DNA from: Pseudeuparius sepicola
Lineage: Eukaryota > Arthropoda > Insecta > Coleoptera > Anthribidae
Length of the DNA stretch: 64,000 bases
Assembly (NCBI GenBank): GCA_963920635.1
Contig: OY987303.1
Coordinates: 48,669,223-48,733,222, forward strand
Direction: 5' to 3'
Each line of letters begins with the position of its first letter. Within the stretch, counting starts at the first letter, position 1. The notes below the pieces were generated by a model. That model did not search any database. It worked only from the letters and a program-made list of their open reading frames with translations, and had not been told where the DNA came from. Made by a program: the position numbers and the translations under genes. Positions 47,451 to 59,833 of this stretch are shown in pieces.

Positions 47451-49680
47451 GAGATGACTTTGATGTGTTGCAATTAACAGAACATACACTGAAATTACCC
47501 AGAACTTGGAAAACGTAATCGACGCAGTACTATTGCTGCTCAAGCAGATTTATGTACCACTCTGATGCACAAAGTTTGTTCGTTTAGTTAAATACGTGCT
47601 CAGTAAAATTATAATGACAGGTAATCTGGATTCTCCTCGTTGCAACTGTTTTCGAGTTCGGCTCCGAATTACGAATGAAATTAACCGGAGCGAGAACTTA
47701 AGATGTTCTTAATTGCGAAAGTCTTTTCCAGTTTATTGCGTTTACAGACTGACACGTTTCTCGAGTTTTGGGGCAGGCCAACCTTGGATCAGTGGCGGTC
47801 ACTTCCGATATTGGGAGCTTTCCGATCCTTATAGGATTACCGCAGCCTGGGTTATTTGCCATCGCCCACCGTTCCTAAATCTCGTCATCTTAACGTTCTG
47901 GGGCTATTTGGTATTTTAGCCAATTTTATCATGAAGTTCGTGGAATATTGCCCGTGTAAAGCAAATACAAGAATGACCATTTAAGTTCAATTGGCTACGT
48001 ATGAATCAACAATATTTAGAATCCTTAACAGTTACTTCATCCCCGTGTGCAAAATGTTCTTCAAAATTATGTTTAATATTGAAATTATTATTTACTCGCT
48101 TCTTATTTAATATATATCCCTAGATGCTTTTGTTGTCGTAGTTTCAGGAATTTTTATTGCGGACATAATCCCATGCGTGGAATGGATGTGGAATCCATAA
48201 AATAATATCGGCAGTAAAAAGATGCTGGTTTGCCTAGAGCCACAAGTGATCATAATCTGAAAGTGCCTTGCTAGAATGCGAATTGACAAATTTCGCGAAG
48301 ATAATGAAATGTATTGACTGAAGAATAATAATTATATTTAAAGAGGGAATTTTTTGTGGCATAGGTACCGGTTAAAGGATAGACAGTTCAAAAAAATGCA
48401 TTCAAACACATCAAATGCGTAATTAAAAATCCATCCTCTTGACTTGGCATTGTAGGTTAGAATGTCCAAGTTCGTTACTTGCATTAAGTCGCTATATGTG
48501 AATATTGGGGATAGAGAAATAACTTTAATGTTTTTTTACTTTTATGCTTTTTGTGCTAATTTGGCACATTATCGTAATTTAATTTTCGAATCATTACTCG
48601 CTTCCCTTTTTCCGAAAATATCAAACTTGTCAGGCACAATAACACTTTGCCCAGCTGGTTACTTAGATAACTAGGTATTGCATAGGAAATAGAAAAGTAA
48701 AGTATTTTCCAGATAAACGAAATAGTTACATAACTAAACAAATTTACTCTCACCACAAATAAACTGAAAATGCGACTTTATAAGAAAATACTACACCGTT
48801 TCAAATAAATCTCAATATCTCTGTTTCGCAGAAATCTTCGCCTCGCAGAGACTGCTGCTATTAAGAAAAATGCCCCCCCAGAAGAGCCGGATCACCGAGA
48901 CCCTCGAAAAACGAACCCCAGGGAATAATACCCAAGGACTGGAAGCGTCTCCTTAATCGACTATACCTAGGGACCACCTCGGTTTGAACTAGGGTCACCT
49001 ACCTTTCTGCACGATCATTTTTCTCGCACATTATAAATGAAATCTTTGTGTAAATGTCGTAAAATATTTTTTGCATACATCAATATGCAAGGTTATATGT
49101 CCTAACTTAATTCATTGAACTAATTTATATGAATATAGAGCAATAATCATTATTCTACGAAAACCGAGACCAACCTTGGATGGATTTTTAAAACGATTTA
49201 ATGTACCTTCTGTCATTGAAGGCTTGTTTAACATTAACAGTTTATTCTGTAAACACGTGAACTTAACAATGGAGATTGAAGAATGCTCAGAAACATTTTT
49301 GGAGGGAAGAAATCAACACCATATCGATCGCCCAATATCCAAACAGAGAATCATGAATAATAGTTATATTCGAGAGTTTATGTTAAAGAAGCCCTATTAC
49401 GTATTACGTCCCAAAAAACTTTATTTTCGTAAAAAGTGTGACCGGTTTCATGAACTACACTGTTCACATCCTCAGACACGCAAACACTTTTGTTACACTA
49501 ACGAGAGTTGTCAAACACGTTAAAAAAACTTTGTTAAAAAACATCATTAAAGCTACATCAGCCATCCACAAAATCTTTACAACTTTTGTCGATCACATTT
49601 CTCATTTTTTAACCTGTCATCCTGCCATTCCACATTCTAGTCAAAAGTATTTGCGTGTCTGACGGTCACGGTCACACTTT
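47451..49680. other. anonymous sequence
   Basis: No supported gene. A 115-codon plus frame at 49176-49523 has no motif. 48470-48522 (CTTGCATTAAGTCGCTATAT) is a diverged copy of part of the small element at 52790-52835. GTTTGAACTAGGG at about 48981 is a weak minus-strand B-box-like string with no clear A box. Confidence 0.35.
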
Positions 49681-51880
49681 TGTTACGGTTTAAAATTACC
49701 AGTAAGAATTACGTAGTTGAAGCGCCTCAGGTATCACCGCATTTATTTTAAAATTCCCTGGTTTCGCGCCAATCGCCGATCCCGGAACGTACGTGATGTA
49801 TACGAGGGACAGTCCATGAGCAGTCCAGCTGTTGCACATAAAAGCTATCACTATTGTGCTATTCTTTACAGGGCTTTTGTTACTGTAAATACCACACAAT
49901 GCGCCCTAGGTATTATCTGTCGCTTACAGATGTATTCTTTCTGCCTGTATTCTGTATTCTTTCTGCCTGTGACTGCTTTTAATTCCATTATTTCGTTAGC
50001 GACTTAATTTCGTAACGCACCCTCGTAAAATTTCCGATCGCCGCTCTTTGCGCTATTTTGGGTCTAAATGCGAGGAACGCACTCTCCTGGTTAGTTCATC
50101 CAAATCAGTGACTGCTTATGTTGACGTTTGCGTGTTGTTTACACCGTCAACTCATGAAATTCGTAAATTTTATGTATTTCGGCGATTTTATGACTAGTTT
50201 GAGGTGTTATTCGTGTTGTACGTGGGTGAATTATTGTTTTGTGCAAGTTTGCCTCCCTGATTTGACCGGAAGTTGCTGTTACTCTTTTGTAGTCGGTTTC
50301 CCGGGTTTCGGATAAACAAGGACGCATTTTCATTTTTGCCAAAGCCCGTGGAAGAGTGGACGCCACGTTTTTCACCTGTGGGTTTCCAGTCTGTGGAGCA
50401 TTCCAATTTGGGATTTTCTTGTGGAAAACGTACCTTCGTGAGTCCCTTTACGTCTGCCTTGCGTTTGATTGCGTATTTTAGCTTTTGGGACTCACAATCG
50501 ACGAATTGTCGGATTTTACGTCCACGCCACGAGGTAAGCCGTCTTGATTCGTGCTTGTCTAGGTGTCCAACATCATGGTAACCATTTTTCTAGGTGTCTT
50601 GCCCCTCAAGAACAACAAATCCGAGGGTTAAAAGCCAGAAAGCTAAATCAGAGAGGCCACCCAACATCGACGTGAGTGCATTTATAACTAGTATGCCGTC
50701 GTAAGCTAATAATTTTTATTGTAGGGCCTCTTTCACTTTTTCTTCACCTTTTCTTCTATTTCTACTTGTTCATTTGCCTGCTGCTCCAATTCTTCACATT
50801 GTAATTTACTACGTTGGTGTTTCTACGTCTACGTTTGCCTTCTACGTTCTTCTTGTGGACGTTCAACCTCTGCCTACGTGTAGGCATCCGACTCTACACG
50901 CTCTGCACGGCCCTTGTGGGTTGGAGAACTGATCCTACTCCGCCCTAACTGCAGGATAAGGGCGTCGAGCTCGCCATACCTTTTCTACCCCTCGACGTTA
51001 AAGGCTAGAGCACTAGAGCGGAGGCAGATATTCAGCGTGGGATAAGTTACACATTAATTTGTATCCTTTTCCTAACGAATATTTAGTAATTGTTATTATT
51101 TCACTGCTGTTAACCGCTGTCGAAATTAAGGGGGAGCCACATCTAAAATTATTTTGTGAAATTAATTTGCCTTCACTTACCTCTGTATTACTGTATATTT
51201 AGCCACGCTACCTAAGGTGCGTTATCACCATACGTGGTGTTTCACGAATATTAATAGTTCGTTGTGGTCACTGGCGAATTCGTTCGTCGTAATTGAATAC
51301 ATAATAATTATAACACAAATAATAATAACTGGTAGGAGCTCATTTACCTTTCAATAAGTGTGAGCCAAACGTGATCACGGGCGGAGCTATTATAAGGTTA
51401 ATTTTGTCAGTATTGAACTGGAGCTTAAGTAAAAACTTTTACGTACCTATCTTTCTGTACTAGTACCCCGTCTTGAATATTATATGGCTTGGCAAAAAAT
51501 ATTGGGTTATTTATTATTTTCTTTCAGTGTAAATTGTGTGTCACTTGCCTGTAGCCGAGTTATTAGAACAACGGATAACTTTCTGGCTTAAGTTGCTTAA
51601 GCCAGTGGCGCTTTATTCTAACTTAATTTAATTGTGTTTTCGAACCGAACCCCTGAGCTGGTCTAGCTGGACACTTTACCGTGAAATACTTTTGCAGCTC
51701 GGTTGCCAGGCATTTGACTTAAACCTTTACCTATCTATTTTCCCACTGCAACAAAAGTTCGTAGTACTTTTTACAAAAAAAATGTTTTTTGGGACGTAAT
51801 AAGGCTTCTTTGAAATAAACCCTCGAACTTGATTCTCCCAAATGGATACGTTAATTCAAGTGAATATCATACTTCTATGT
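49681..51880. other. pyrimidine- and CpG-rich anonymous segment
   Basis: Composition differs from its surroundings: many TTCTTC, CTACGT and CGT words and few long A runs. A purine run, AATTAAGGGGGAG, at about 51125 resembles an LTR-element polypurine tract, and GTAAG sites occur (e.g. 50532). No reverse transcriptase or other domain is open, and no matching LTR pair was found. It may be an untranslated or LTR portion of a retroelement, or host 5' sequence. Confidence 0.35.
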
Positions 51881-52734
51881 CATAGTCCATCCAAGAAAAT
51901 TCTGACAGAAAAACTACAGTAAGAAAAACCAGTTGTTTGCATGGAGGAAACAGATAATGGATAATTAATTGTCTTAGTAATTCTCCGAACTTCAAAAAAG
52001 AACAATACATTTTGAAAGAAGAGCCGAGGAGATAGCAATACATAACAGAGGCTCAGCCCTTTACGACGAAACCAAATTAATCCCGAGAGTATTATCCACA
52101 GCAACTGCTGACGAATCCACACACCATTACTTACCGCATACTGATAAATGAAACACCATTGCGAGTGACTAGAGATTCGCATCCGTTTCGATTTCTCCCT
52201 GAAACTATTCTACATGACCTGAGGGAACTAACGCGCTGTCCAATGAGTATTTTTTCTTAAAAAACGAACAACCTGGTTCTGCCAGACGACGAAGAATACT
52301 TTATAATTTATATTTAATTTGTTTTTCGATGCATTTGGTAGGTATAAGGAATTTACCGAAAAGGTAGTTTTCAAGATATGAATAAATTCGATAGAAACAC
52401 TCAGTCACAACAAAATCCACAAGTTTATCGATGAAACTTAAATTTTCCTACATAACATGGTAAAATAAATAATTCTTATAAGTACTGTATGCCCTTTTAT
52501 CAAAATAAAACACAACTTCTTGCTCCTTATATTTTTTTCTATTATAGCTGTACTCTAAATAGACTTATATGTGTCAAAATACACAAAAGAATTAAGAAAT
52601 TCTTCAAATTTATGGCATTCCATTCATTTGAAATGCACTCGAATAGTTGTTGGTGAGTTTGAAACACAATATTTTTCACTAAAAGTCTTCGCCCGAGCAT
52701 ATTCGATAAGTGCTCGATGGAAGTAAGGTCAGAT

Positions 52735-53060
52735 ATGTTTAGTCGCATATCAGGTAAAGAATATCAATTGAAAAAAAAATGCACTCGATACTTGCATTAA
52801 GTCCCTATATGTCGAATATTGTGGGTAGAAGAACAAATAGGAAGTTTACATAACCAACAATAATGAATGGTTACCCTACACCTTCTAACCCCTTCTAGTA
52901 GCTGTAGAAGACGCCGAAGTCTTCTACATCTCACCGCTACTAACCAATTGGAATAAATTTAGTTGGTTAAAGTGCCTACGGCCACAGTAGTCCCGGGTTC
53001 GAGTCCCGGCTGGAGTGCATTTTTTTCAATTGATATCCTTTACCTAATATGCCACTAAAC
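52735..53060. mobile_element. small TIR element with tRNA-like core, inserted in Tc1 relic
   Basis: GTTTAGTNGCATAT.AGGTAAAG and ATATCAATTGAAAAAAA... TGCACTC at one end are matched inverted at the other (52736-52785 against 53016-53056). It is flanked by the two halves of the Tc1 transposase. The core at 52945-53017 is tRNA-like. No coding capacity. It could be a TIR element that captured a tRNA-derived sequence, or a SINE that inserted into a TIR element. Confidence 0.78.
52945..53024 (+). ncRNA. tRNA-like Pol III sequence (degenerate)
   Basis: CCGGGTTCGAGTCCCGG (52993-53009) folds as a perfect T-arm with a canonical B box. TTTAGTTGGTTAAAGTG about 35 bp upstream resembles an A box. The T-stretch following GTGCA could terminate Pol III. 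The 5' acceptor strand and a normal anticodon arm are missing, so this is a tRNA-derived pseudogene or SINE head, not a working tRNA. Confidence 0.55.
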
Positions 53061-53750
53061 ATCATTTATTATTAATTTTATTGTCCTGCATAAATTCGCG
53101 CACGACACTTGCTGCATGGAGACGCGTATTGTCGTGCATTAGTTGAAATTTTGGTCCAATTCTTTCGGCATATGGAACAACAATAGGCTGAAAAATAATG
53201 TTTTAATAATCAATGACATCCAGATACCGCTCCAACCAAACGAGATTAGTTCTTCCGCCGATGTTGATACCGCCCCATTCCATGATCGTACCTCCTTGAA
53301 AGGTGTGAACCGCTCGAACATCTGAAAGGCGTTCTGCATTTCCAGGACACCTCCACACGCCGAAGTCCAAATAGGAACTTGTCAGTCCATTCCTGCTGCT
53401 GCCAATTTAAATGTTCTTATACCCACTGTAACCTGGTTGTGCGATTTTCTCGTGGTAATGCTGGAACTCTTACAGGCCGGCGGGCATTAATGTGATATTC
53501 ATGGAGTTTGTTTCGGAGAGTTTTGTCACATTGTAAGTAATGTGCAGCTGAATAACCAATTGCGACGCAGTGGTACTGCGCTCTCGTTTTTTGACGTCCC
53601 TGTTTCTCGGTATCTTATCCATAAACGATTAATAACACTCTTGGATATGTTAAGAATTTCTGCGACATCCCTTTGTGAAATTCCAGCCTCCAACGTGCTA
53701 ATAGTACCTAACATCGTTTCACGTTCCAACTGATGTCTCTGCATCATAAA

Positions 53751-55270
53751 ATGTTTAAAATCAAACCAATCTTGACCAGCACTAAAATGACAAATACCTA
53801 TTAAATTAAGAAGGTTTTTCGTTTGAATTTTAAAATCATCTGAATACGTTTGAATTAGCAGTTGCTAGAACTGCTCATAGTCGTGCTAGGTTTTTTAGAT
53901 ATTTAAATACGAAATAATTAAGAAAATATGAGCATTTTTGTATTTGTCCCTTAGATTTTTTTAATTTGTGTATTTATATTACAGATTAAAAAGAGAAATA
54001 TTAAACAATGTCGGCAATTCCAAATGCTCTATATAGTTCAAGGGTGGAGATAATTTCTACCAGAAATCTAGATTTTACTCCAAACCGAATGCAACTTGCG
54101 GCAAGCTGGCTCGTTCCAGAACTTCCATTTCCCCGCAAACCTGATACAACCGCCTCGAATAAATAACAAAAGAAATTTGCGTCGTCTTCTAAAAATAAGT
54201 TTCGCGTTGTTTTAATAAAAAGTTTTTATCGGACAGAGAGCGGGCCGTCCCCACGAGGCTGTCCGCGCAACGCCGAATTCCAGGTGGTGTATATTACAAG
54301 TCTGGGAAAGTCGAAACAGAGGCGAAACTCGAGCCACTCGTAATGGCGTTTCTTTTATCAGTTCGCTGGCGGTAATGGCCGAGGGGTAGTTGGTGGGTCC
54401 GCCAACAGATGCTCGGAAAAATAGTCTTGGGATTTATTTGTGTTTCGCAATGATTCAAGATACAGTAGAAGGTCAAGTATGCCAGTAAAAACATTAAAGA
54501 ATTTTTCGACTTTTTTATATTTATTAACAATATACAAATACTAACGGATCCCATTAGCGTTGATATAAATTTAGTAATATCCCTTTCAATGTAAGAATGT
54601 AAAGTTGACAATATTAATTTATTTTTTTTTTAAATAATATTTTACAAGTTTGGTATTTAACACATGATTTGAAAAGTATAAAAAATTATATAATATAACT
54701 ACAACTATGTAATAATGAGTTAAATTTATGAATTATATTTTTTTATTTTTTTTAGTAAAGCTAAACTTTAATCACAAGCCACAATGGTGGCTGAAAGCTT
54801 GGTGAATTAAAAATAAGTTAAATAAATAATTGGAATTACTAAAATAAGCAAGTAGAGTTTTTCTAATCGTAAAAAAACCTGCACGGGATTGGGACCATAT
54901 AAATTTTATAGTAAAAACCGAAATGTGAGTTTGATATCTTTGTTCCTTTTGTGTCCCAAAACCAACACGAATTACACATTAAGTGACATATACAATAATA
55001 ATTAGTTTGTACAATTAGTGTGTAGAGTGTATCTTAAAAGAAATCGCCAACTAAATAATGGTAAATAATAGTCGCCCTTCCTACAAATAAAGAACATAGT
55101 GCAATAATTCCGAAACTGTTTCCCTCAAATCTTTTTTGCTATTACCGACCACAAACTAATAAAATAATAGCGATTTGTATTGCATGTCATGTAATACATT
55201 ATAAAATTTTTCCTGCTACCGACAATTTCATATTCTATTTGGAATTATACTTTAAATGTATAGGTAAAAG
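53751..55270. other. anonymous sequence
   Basis: No supported gene. The GC-rich string CAACGCCGAATTCCAGGTGG at about 54268 recurs inverted at 56825-56860. TTTCGCGTTGTTTTAATAAA at 54200 recurs inverted at 56347-56376. These are fragments of one or two old dispersed repeats. Confidence 0.45.
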
Positions 55271-55450
55271 CGTTGACTAACGTATTAATAAAGACTGCTC
55301 ACGGCTGTCATGTTTGACAGTTCTCTGGCTTACCATGCGCTTCCCGGAGACAAAATACAATGCAAAATACATTGTTGACCATAGGCGCCATCTACTTTTC
55401 AGAATATGAAGCTATAGCCGTGAGAAGTCTTATCAATACGTCAGTCAACG
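55271..55450. mobile_element. 180-bp miniature inverted-repeat element
   Basis: CGTTGACTAACGTATTAATA..GACT and CTCACGGCT at the left are mirrored at the right, ending CAGTCAACG at 55450. Arms are about 36 bp with a few mismatches. GGTAAA lies close to both outer ends and may be the target duplication. Confidence 0.75.
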
Positions 55451-56920
55451 GGTAAATGTATGTATAATGAACTATCATCCCTACGTCATCGAAGTCAGAA
55501 ACTACAACTCTCACTGTCAAAAAGTCAGTGGCGTCGTTATTGTTAGAAATGAATGGCCGTGCAAATTGCGTTGCATAAACAAGGGTAGATTCAAAAAATG
55601 GTGAATACTTCGGGTTTATTTTTTAATAGTAGTAGAATAATTACTGTCAAATTAGACAAGAAAATAAAATAAATTCTAAATTCAACAGAAAATTGGACTG
55701 CGCAAAAACAAGCAACAATGATCCATTTACCCTGTTCGCAGTCACGTTGAATTGATTAATAATTTCAAGCTGTTTTGCAAGCAAACGTCTTAAAGCACTT
55801 TGAAATTGAACTGACATACGCTGGTAGCAGTTGTGTTGTTTTAGTTGCCTATCTAATAAATCGGCTAATAGCGAAAACCCCAACACGACTCTTCGGAGGT
55901 CACAGACATGATCGCAATTCTCTGTCTTTGTCACGCACACACAAGATATAAACGTGCGCTTTTGGACAAAGACGCGGTAGTCCCTTTGAGTAGGACACGG
56001 ACACGTTATAACTAAACATGATACGTCCGTGATTGCTTCACTTTTTTGTGACGTTGGGATGGTAATTCATTATACATACTTCCCTTTCGATCAACTGTGT
56101 ATGGATTGTATCCTATACGCGACTATTATCGAAGAAGAGGTATTAATATCACTAATTTTTCTAATACCTCGAACATATGGCTTCATATGCTTTCAGGCGC
56201 GCTCGCGAGTATGTAAATCGTACTTACGGAAAGGGAAAACGTTACGAGTGACTCAAATTTCGCATCCATTTCGACTTCTGAGGGAAACTAATGCACACCA
56301 CCTGAAACTGGACGCAATCTCAAGGGGCCGTGCCTGCGCCTTTCTATAAAACTTTTTAATAAAACAACGCGAAACTCATTTCTGCAACGTGAAAGGGAAT
56401 TCTTTTATTATATTTTTTATTTTGCGCAGTTGTGTTTGGGGTATTGAGATAAAAAAGAAGCTTAGGACAAACCAGCTGCCAGAAAATTGTATATTAATTT
56501 GGATGAAAGTAGTAGATTTTAATCTAAATTTGTGTGTTGTGTGTTCGCACTTTTTAATCCTTGGCAAAGCTCATATTTTGAAAAAAGTCTTCTAGAGAAT
56601 AACTTTCACAGTCCCCAGATTTGCGGTTGAAGACTGGATTGTAACAAACCAAACATAATGCTACTTGTAGTGCAATTAAAGTTAATTATATCCTTTGCTA
56701 CAGAGCTAAACATAGATACCACGAGTATTTCCCGGAGTATCTATCTCCGGGTGAGCCCGGCGGCTACCCCTCGGCCAGTTGAACTGCTCGAGTTTGGCCT
56801 CCATTTAGGCTTTTTCAGACTTGCAATATACACCACCTGGAATTAGCTGTTGCGCGGGCCGTCTCGTAAAAATATTTCAGTGCCGGATACCAGCACCAAA
56901 TTTTGCACACCGCTTGTACG
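55451..56920. other. anonymous sequence
   Basis: No supported gene. ACCAGCACCAAATTTTGCAC at 56889 has an inverted partner at 59149-59168, just beyond repeat copy B. Confidence 0.4.
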
Positions 56921-57095
56921 TACAGGGTTATTCATATAACATTCTAATTCCTTAATTTTTTGTTTTTAAATTTGGATAAAAAGGTAATATAAATATGAAA
57001 ATTATATAAAATTATCTTGCTTCAGAAAAGCAAATGAATGTCGCGTTTCGGAGACATAGACCAAACTTATGTTTTTTTAGATGGAACACCCTGTA
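56921..57095. mobile_element. 175-bp miniature element, short TIRs
   Basis: TACAGGGTTATTCAT at the left and GATGGAACACCCTGTA at the right are imperfect complements (about 15 bp). The TA ends suggest a mariner-type non-autonomous element. Confidence 0.6.
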
Positions 57096-57386
57096 TATTT
57101 CTCGATTTTCGAAATGTTACGTCTTCAACCTTCTTAATCTCATTACTGCATCTACTAGGTATATTTTTTCCTATAACCCTATCCTTTTCCTTGTGGGTGA
57201 CACCAAGCGCGTGTGTTGGAAAAGGAGCACTGCCTTTCTATACCAAGGACATACGCACAGTACGAATCAAGCTGCCACTTTCCCTATTTCAAAACTATCC
57301 ATTTTTGCATCGCCTATAACCAGCGCCTATTTAATTCTCGCCCTATCACGAAATCTACGCATTTTTCTGGTTTTTTAACCTTAACA

Positions 57387-59126
57387 TTATAACCAAATTG
57401 GTTATATTTGAGCGACAGAAGCTTAATCTAGTTTATGGTTAAATATAAATAACATTTTCCTATTTACAAGTTGAAATTAAACATCAATATTGCTACAATA
57501 AGGTAAAGTAAACTGGGTAAGTTAAAATTTGTTATATACAATAAGTAAAGAATTGGTTCACCGTTTAAAAAATGATAAACAATGAAAAAATGTTAAATCT
57601 TTTTAAAATACAAATTCAGAGACGTTCAAGATCTAAATATGAGAACACTGCTAGCACAAAAAGTTCACGTGAACGTTTAAAGTTCATTTACGACCACTTA
57701 GAAAATTTGGACTACTGAGTTTAACATAGTACCTTAAAAGTTCTGGGTAGTTGACACTGATGATTCGCCACCGTTGCTCCAAGCTTCTTACCGTTGTAGT
57801 AGTTATGACCTCGGCTAGACTCGAGACTCAAGGTTGGATCGTGGACAATTCAAGCTGAGGCTAGACGATGTGCGACCACTGTCAGACTGTGTCGTAAGCT
57901 GGTGTGTTTGTCCATATTCCAATGGTGCTTCGCTCACGTACCGGAGTGCATGTAAAAGAAAACACAATGAACAGTCTCCGATAAACTGCAGTCGAAACGT
58001 CGACGCGTTTACAATGGATACCTAGTTAAATTTCTTAAATGTAAAAAGATTTTGAAAACAAATAAACCTTCACAGATTTTGCAATTAAATTTGATAAACC
58101 TTAACCCTTAATAACCCTAAGATGGATTAAAGGATGTAACTTTGACTTAATGTACCCTGAACCTGACTATGAAACAGATTAAAAATTAATAATTAAAAGC
58201 GATCAATTATCTTGACTTAACCTGACATAATAAAACTACTGTACTATATTTACAAGATAAAAGGTAACATTAACAAAATACAGAATGATTGGCGACTTCC
58301 TCGTTCAGTGATTAAATACAAAACAAAAAAAAAATAACAACCACAAAAGCTACATAACCAACATAAGAACCGTGGTAGAGTCCACGCCAATATCGGGTGC
58401 GTTTCGATAAGTCTGGTCACACTTCGCAGCGAGAATGCCCACAGAGAAGAGGGGTGAACAGGCCTAGGTGGGAGTAGCTTCAAAAGTCGTCAAATGACGA
58501 TATTTAATAAAAAAATTATTAAAATTTAACACCCAGACTGTGCTCCCGGGAATCCTTTCCGTGGTTCACCTGTTGCAGATCCCTGGCGGAACTCGAAAAA
58601 TGCGTGGAAAGCGTCTACTCTCACACCTTAAATCACGTGCTCGCAACACACATGTAAAAAACAGAAAACCTAAATTAGCACAGCGATAATTAACGCACAC
58701 ACTATACAAAACCACTAAAGTGTAAAACTAGGCTTTGATAGAGATTTTCACACGGAAATTTCGGAGACAGAAATATAATCAAAGCCGAATTTCACCTGAC
58801 GTGACTTTTCCACGAGTGTTCGATAGGGAAGTGCTATGATCCCTGTCGCCGGGCCTATATATAGCCTGCTTCGCAATATGGACGACTTCCGCCTTCCAGA
58901 ATCTTATAGGTTTTAAAAGTTAAACTTGCAACTGGCACATACCTTTTTGTACTATTCAACAGTTTGGTTCTGAAACAACAAGCTCTACATTGGCCTGTAT
59001 AGGTGGTTGCAGATACTAGGGCAACATTCTTTATAGTTGTACGTTTACACGGGCCCAGCGAACGAATCGAAACAAAATAATGCACTTAAAACGCCGTAAC
59101 GAAAACTAGACAAATTTTTCGTTACA
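57387..59126. repeat. 1.74-kb dispersed repeat, copy B
   Basis: Partner of 13739-15517, same orientation and order of blocks. It ends with the terminal hairpin GTAACGAAAA...TTTTCGTTAC (perfect here). CACGGGCCCAGCGAACGAAT near the end is the diverged form of the copy A sequence. Confidence 0.8.
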
Positions 59127-59529
59127 ATATGTGTACAAGTACAAGCTGTGTGCAAAATTTGGTGCTGGTGTCTAATGCTAGCGCCTAATGTTGCTAACGA
59201 CTTAGACTATATCAGAAGTTCCGGATTCGATTCCTTAGCAAAGAAAGAAAAAATTAGTTTTCTTTCGGAAAAATGTACCATTTTTCAACAAGGTTTGCAT
59301 TGCGTTTATTTATACAATAAAACTGAAATATTTACATTACTAAAAAAGGAGAGGTCAATTAATATTAGGTACCTAATAGTTTAGTACTTTCTGGTAAAAA
59401 AGCCAACATATTTGGAGCAACTTGCCTAATTGCGTAGGCAGAGTACAATAAACTTCTACAAATTTACTTTCTGTTAACAAATCTTCTATGTTTCATATTA
59501 TAACCCGTTGTATCTCGACGGCAACTCGA

Positions 59530-59833
59530 TCGTAATAAGGTTTACAATGTAAATGTTATTATGGGAAGCGGTCTGTGGTCCGCGTCGTCGGCCGGCGAAC
59601 CGCCCCTTTGTATGTGTCCTGCATTTTCCGTTTAACAGTGCTGACCTTAGCCGTAATCTGATTTTTCCTCGGCGAGCGGTTTCCGACGTCTAATTAAAGT
59701 CAATATTTGTAAGCTCCATTGCACAGTGCATGGGCGGAGGGCCTACGAAACGAAGGGGAGTATAAAAGAGGCTACTTCCTTTGCTTCACTCCACACACCA
59801 AAACTTTGTTTTTTTTTTGCACTCGACGTGAGT
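59530..59833 (+). promoter_or_regulatory. candidate TATA/Inr core promoter
   Basis: TATAAAAG at 59761-59768 is followed by TTCACTC with the A at 59788, the right distance for an arthropod initiator. The 200 bp upstream are CpG-rich, unlike the surroundings. A consensus splice donor GAC|GTGAGT at 59828 would end a ~40-nt non-coding first exon. The next ATG (59842) opens only 28 codons. No downstream exon was identified, so the gene it would serve is unknown or lies outside the window. Confidence 0.5.

Larger units (their letters stand above)
52542..53750 (-). pseudogene. Tc1-like transposase relic, split by a nested element
   Basis: Minus strand from 53747: the N-terminal helix-turn-helix (MLGTISTLEAGISQRDVAEI, SKSVINRLWIRYRETG). 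Frame-shifted middle parts follow, including MEWGGINIGGRTNLVWLERY and QLMHDNTRLHAASVVREFMQ, which carries the second catalytic Asp. After the insertion at 52735-53060 the protein resumes with SDLTSIEHLSNMLGRR, where E is the third catalytic residue of DD34E Tc1 transposases, then QQLFECISNEWNAI to 52542. There are multiple stops and frameshifts. The two parts flank the insertion exactly, so the nested element arrived after the Tc1 copy. Confidence 0.9.

Noticed and set aside
57034..57378. 114-codon frame as a gene
   Set aside because: It begins inside the 175-bp miniature element and has no recognised motif.
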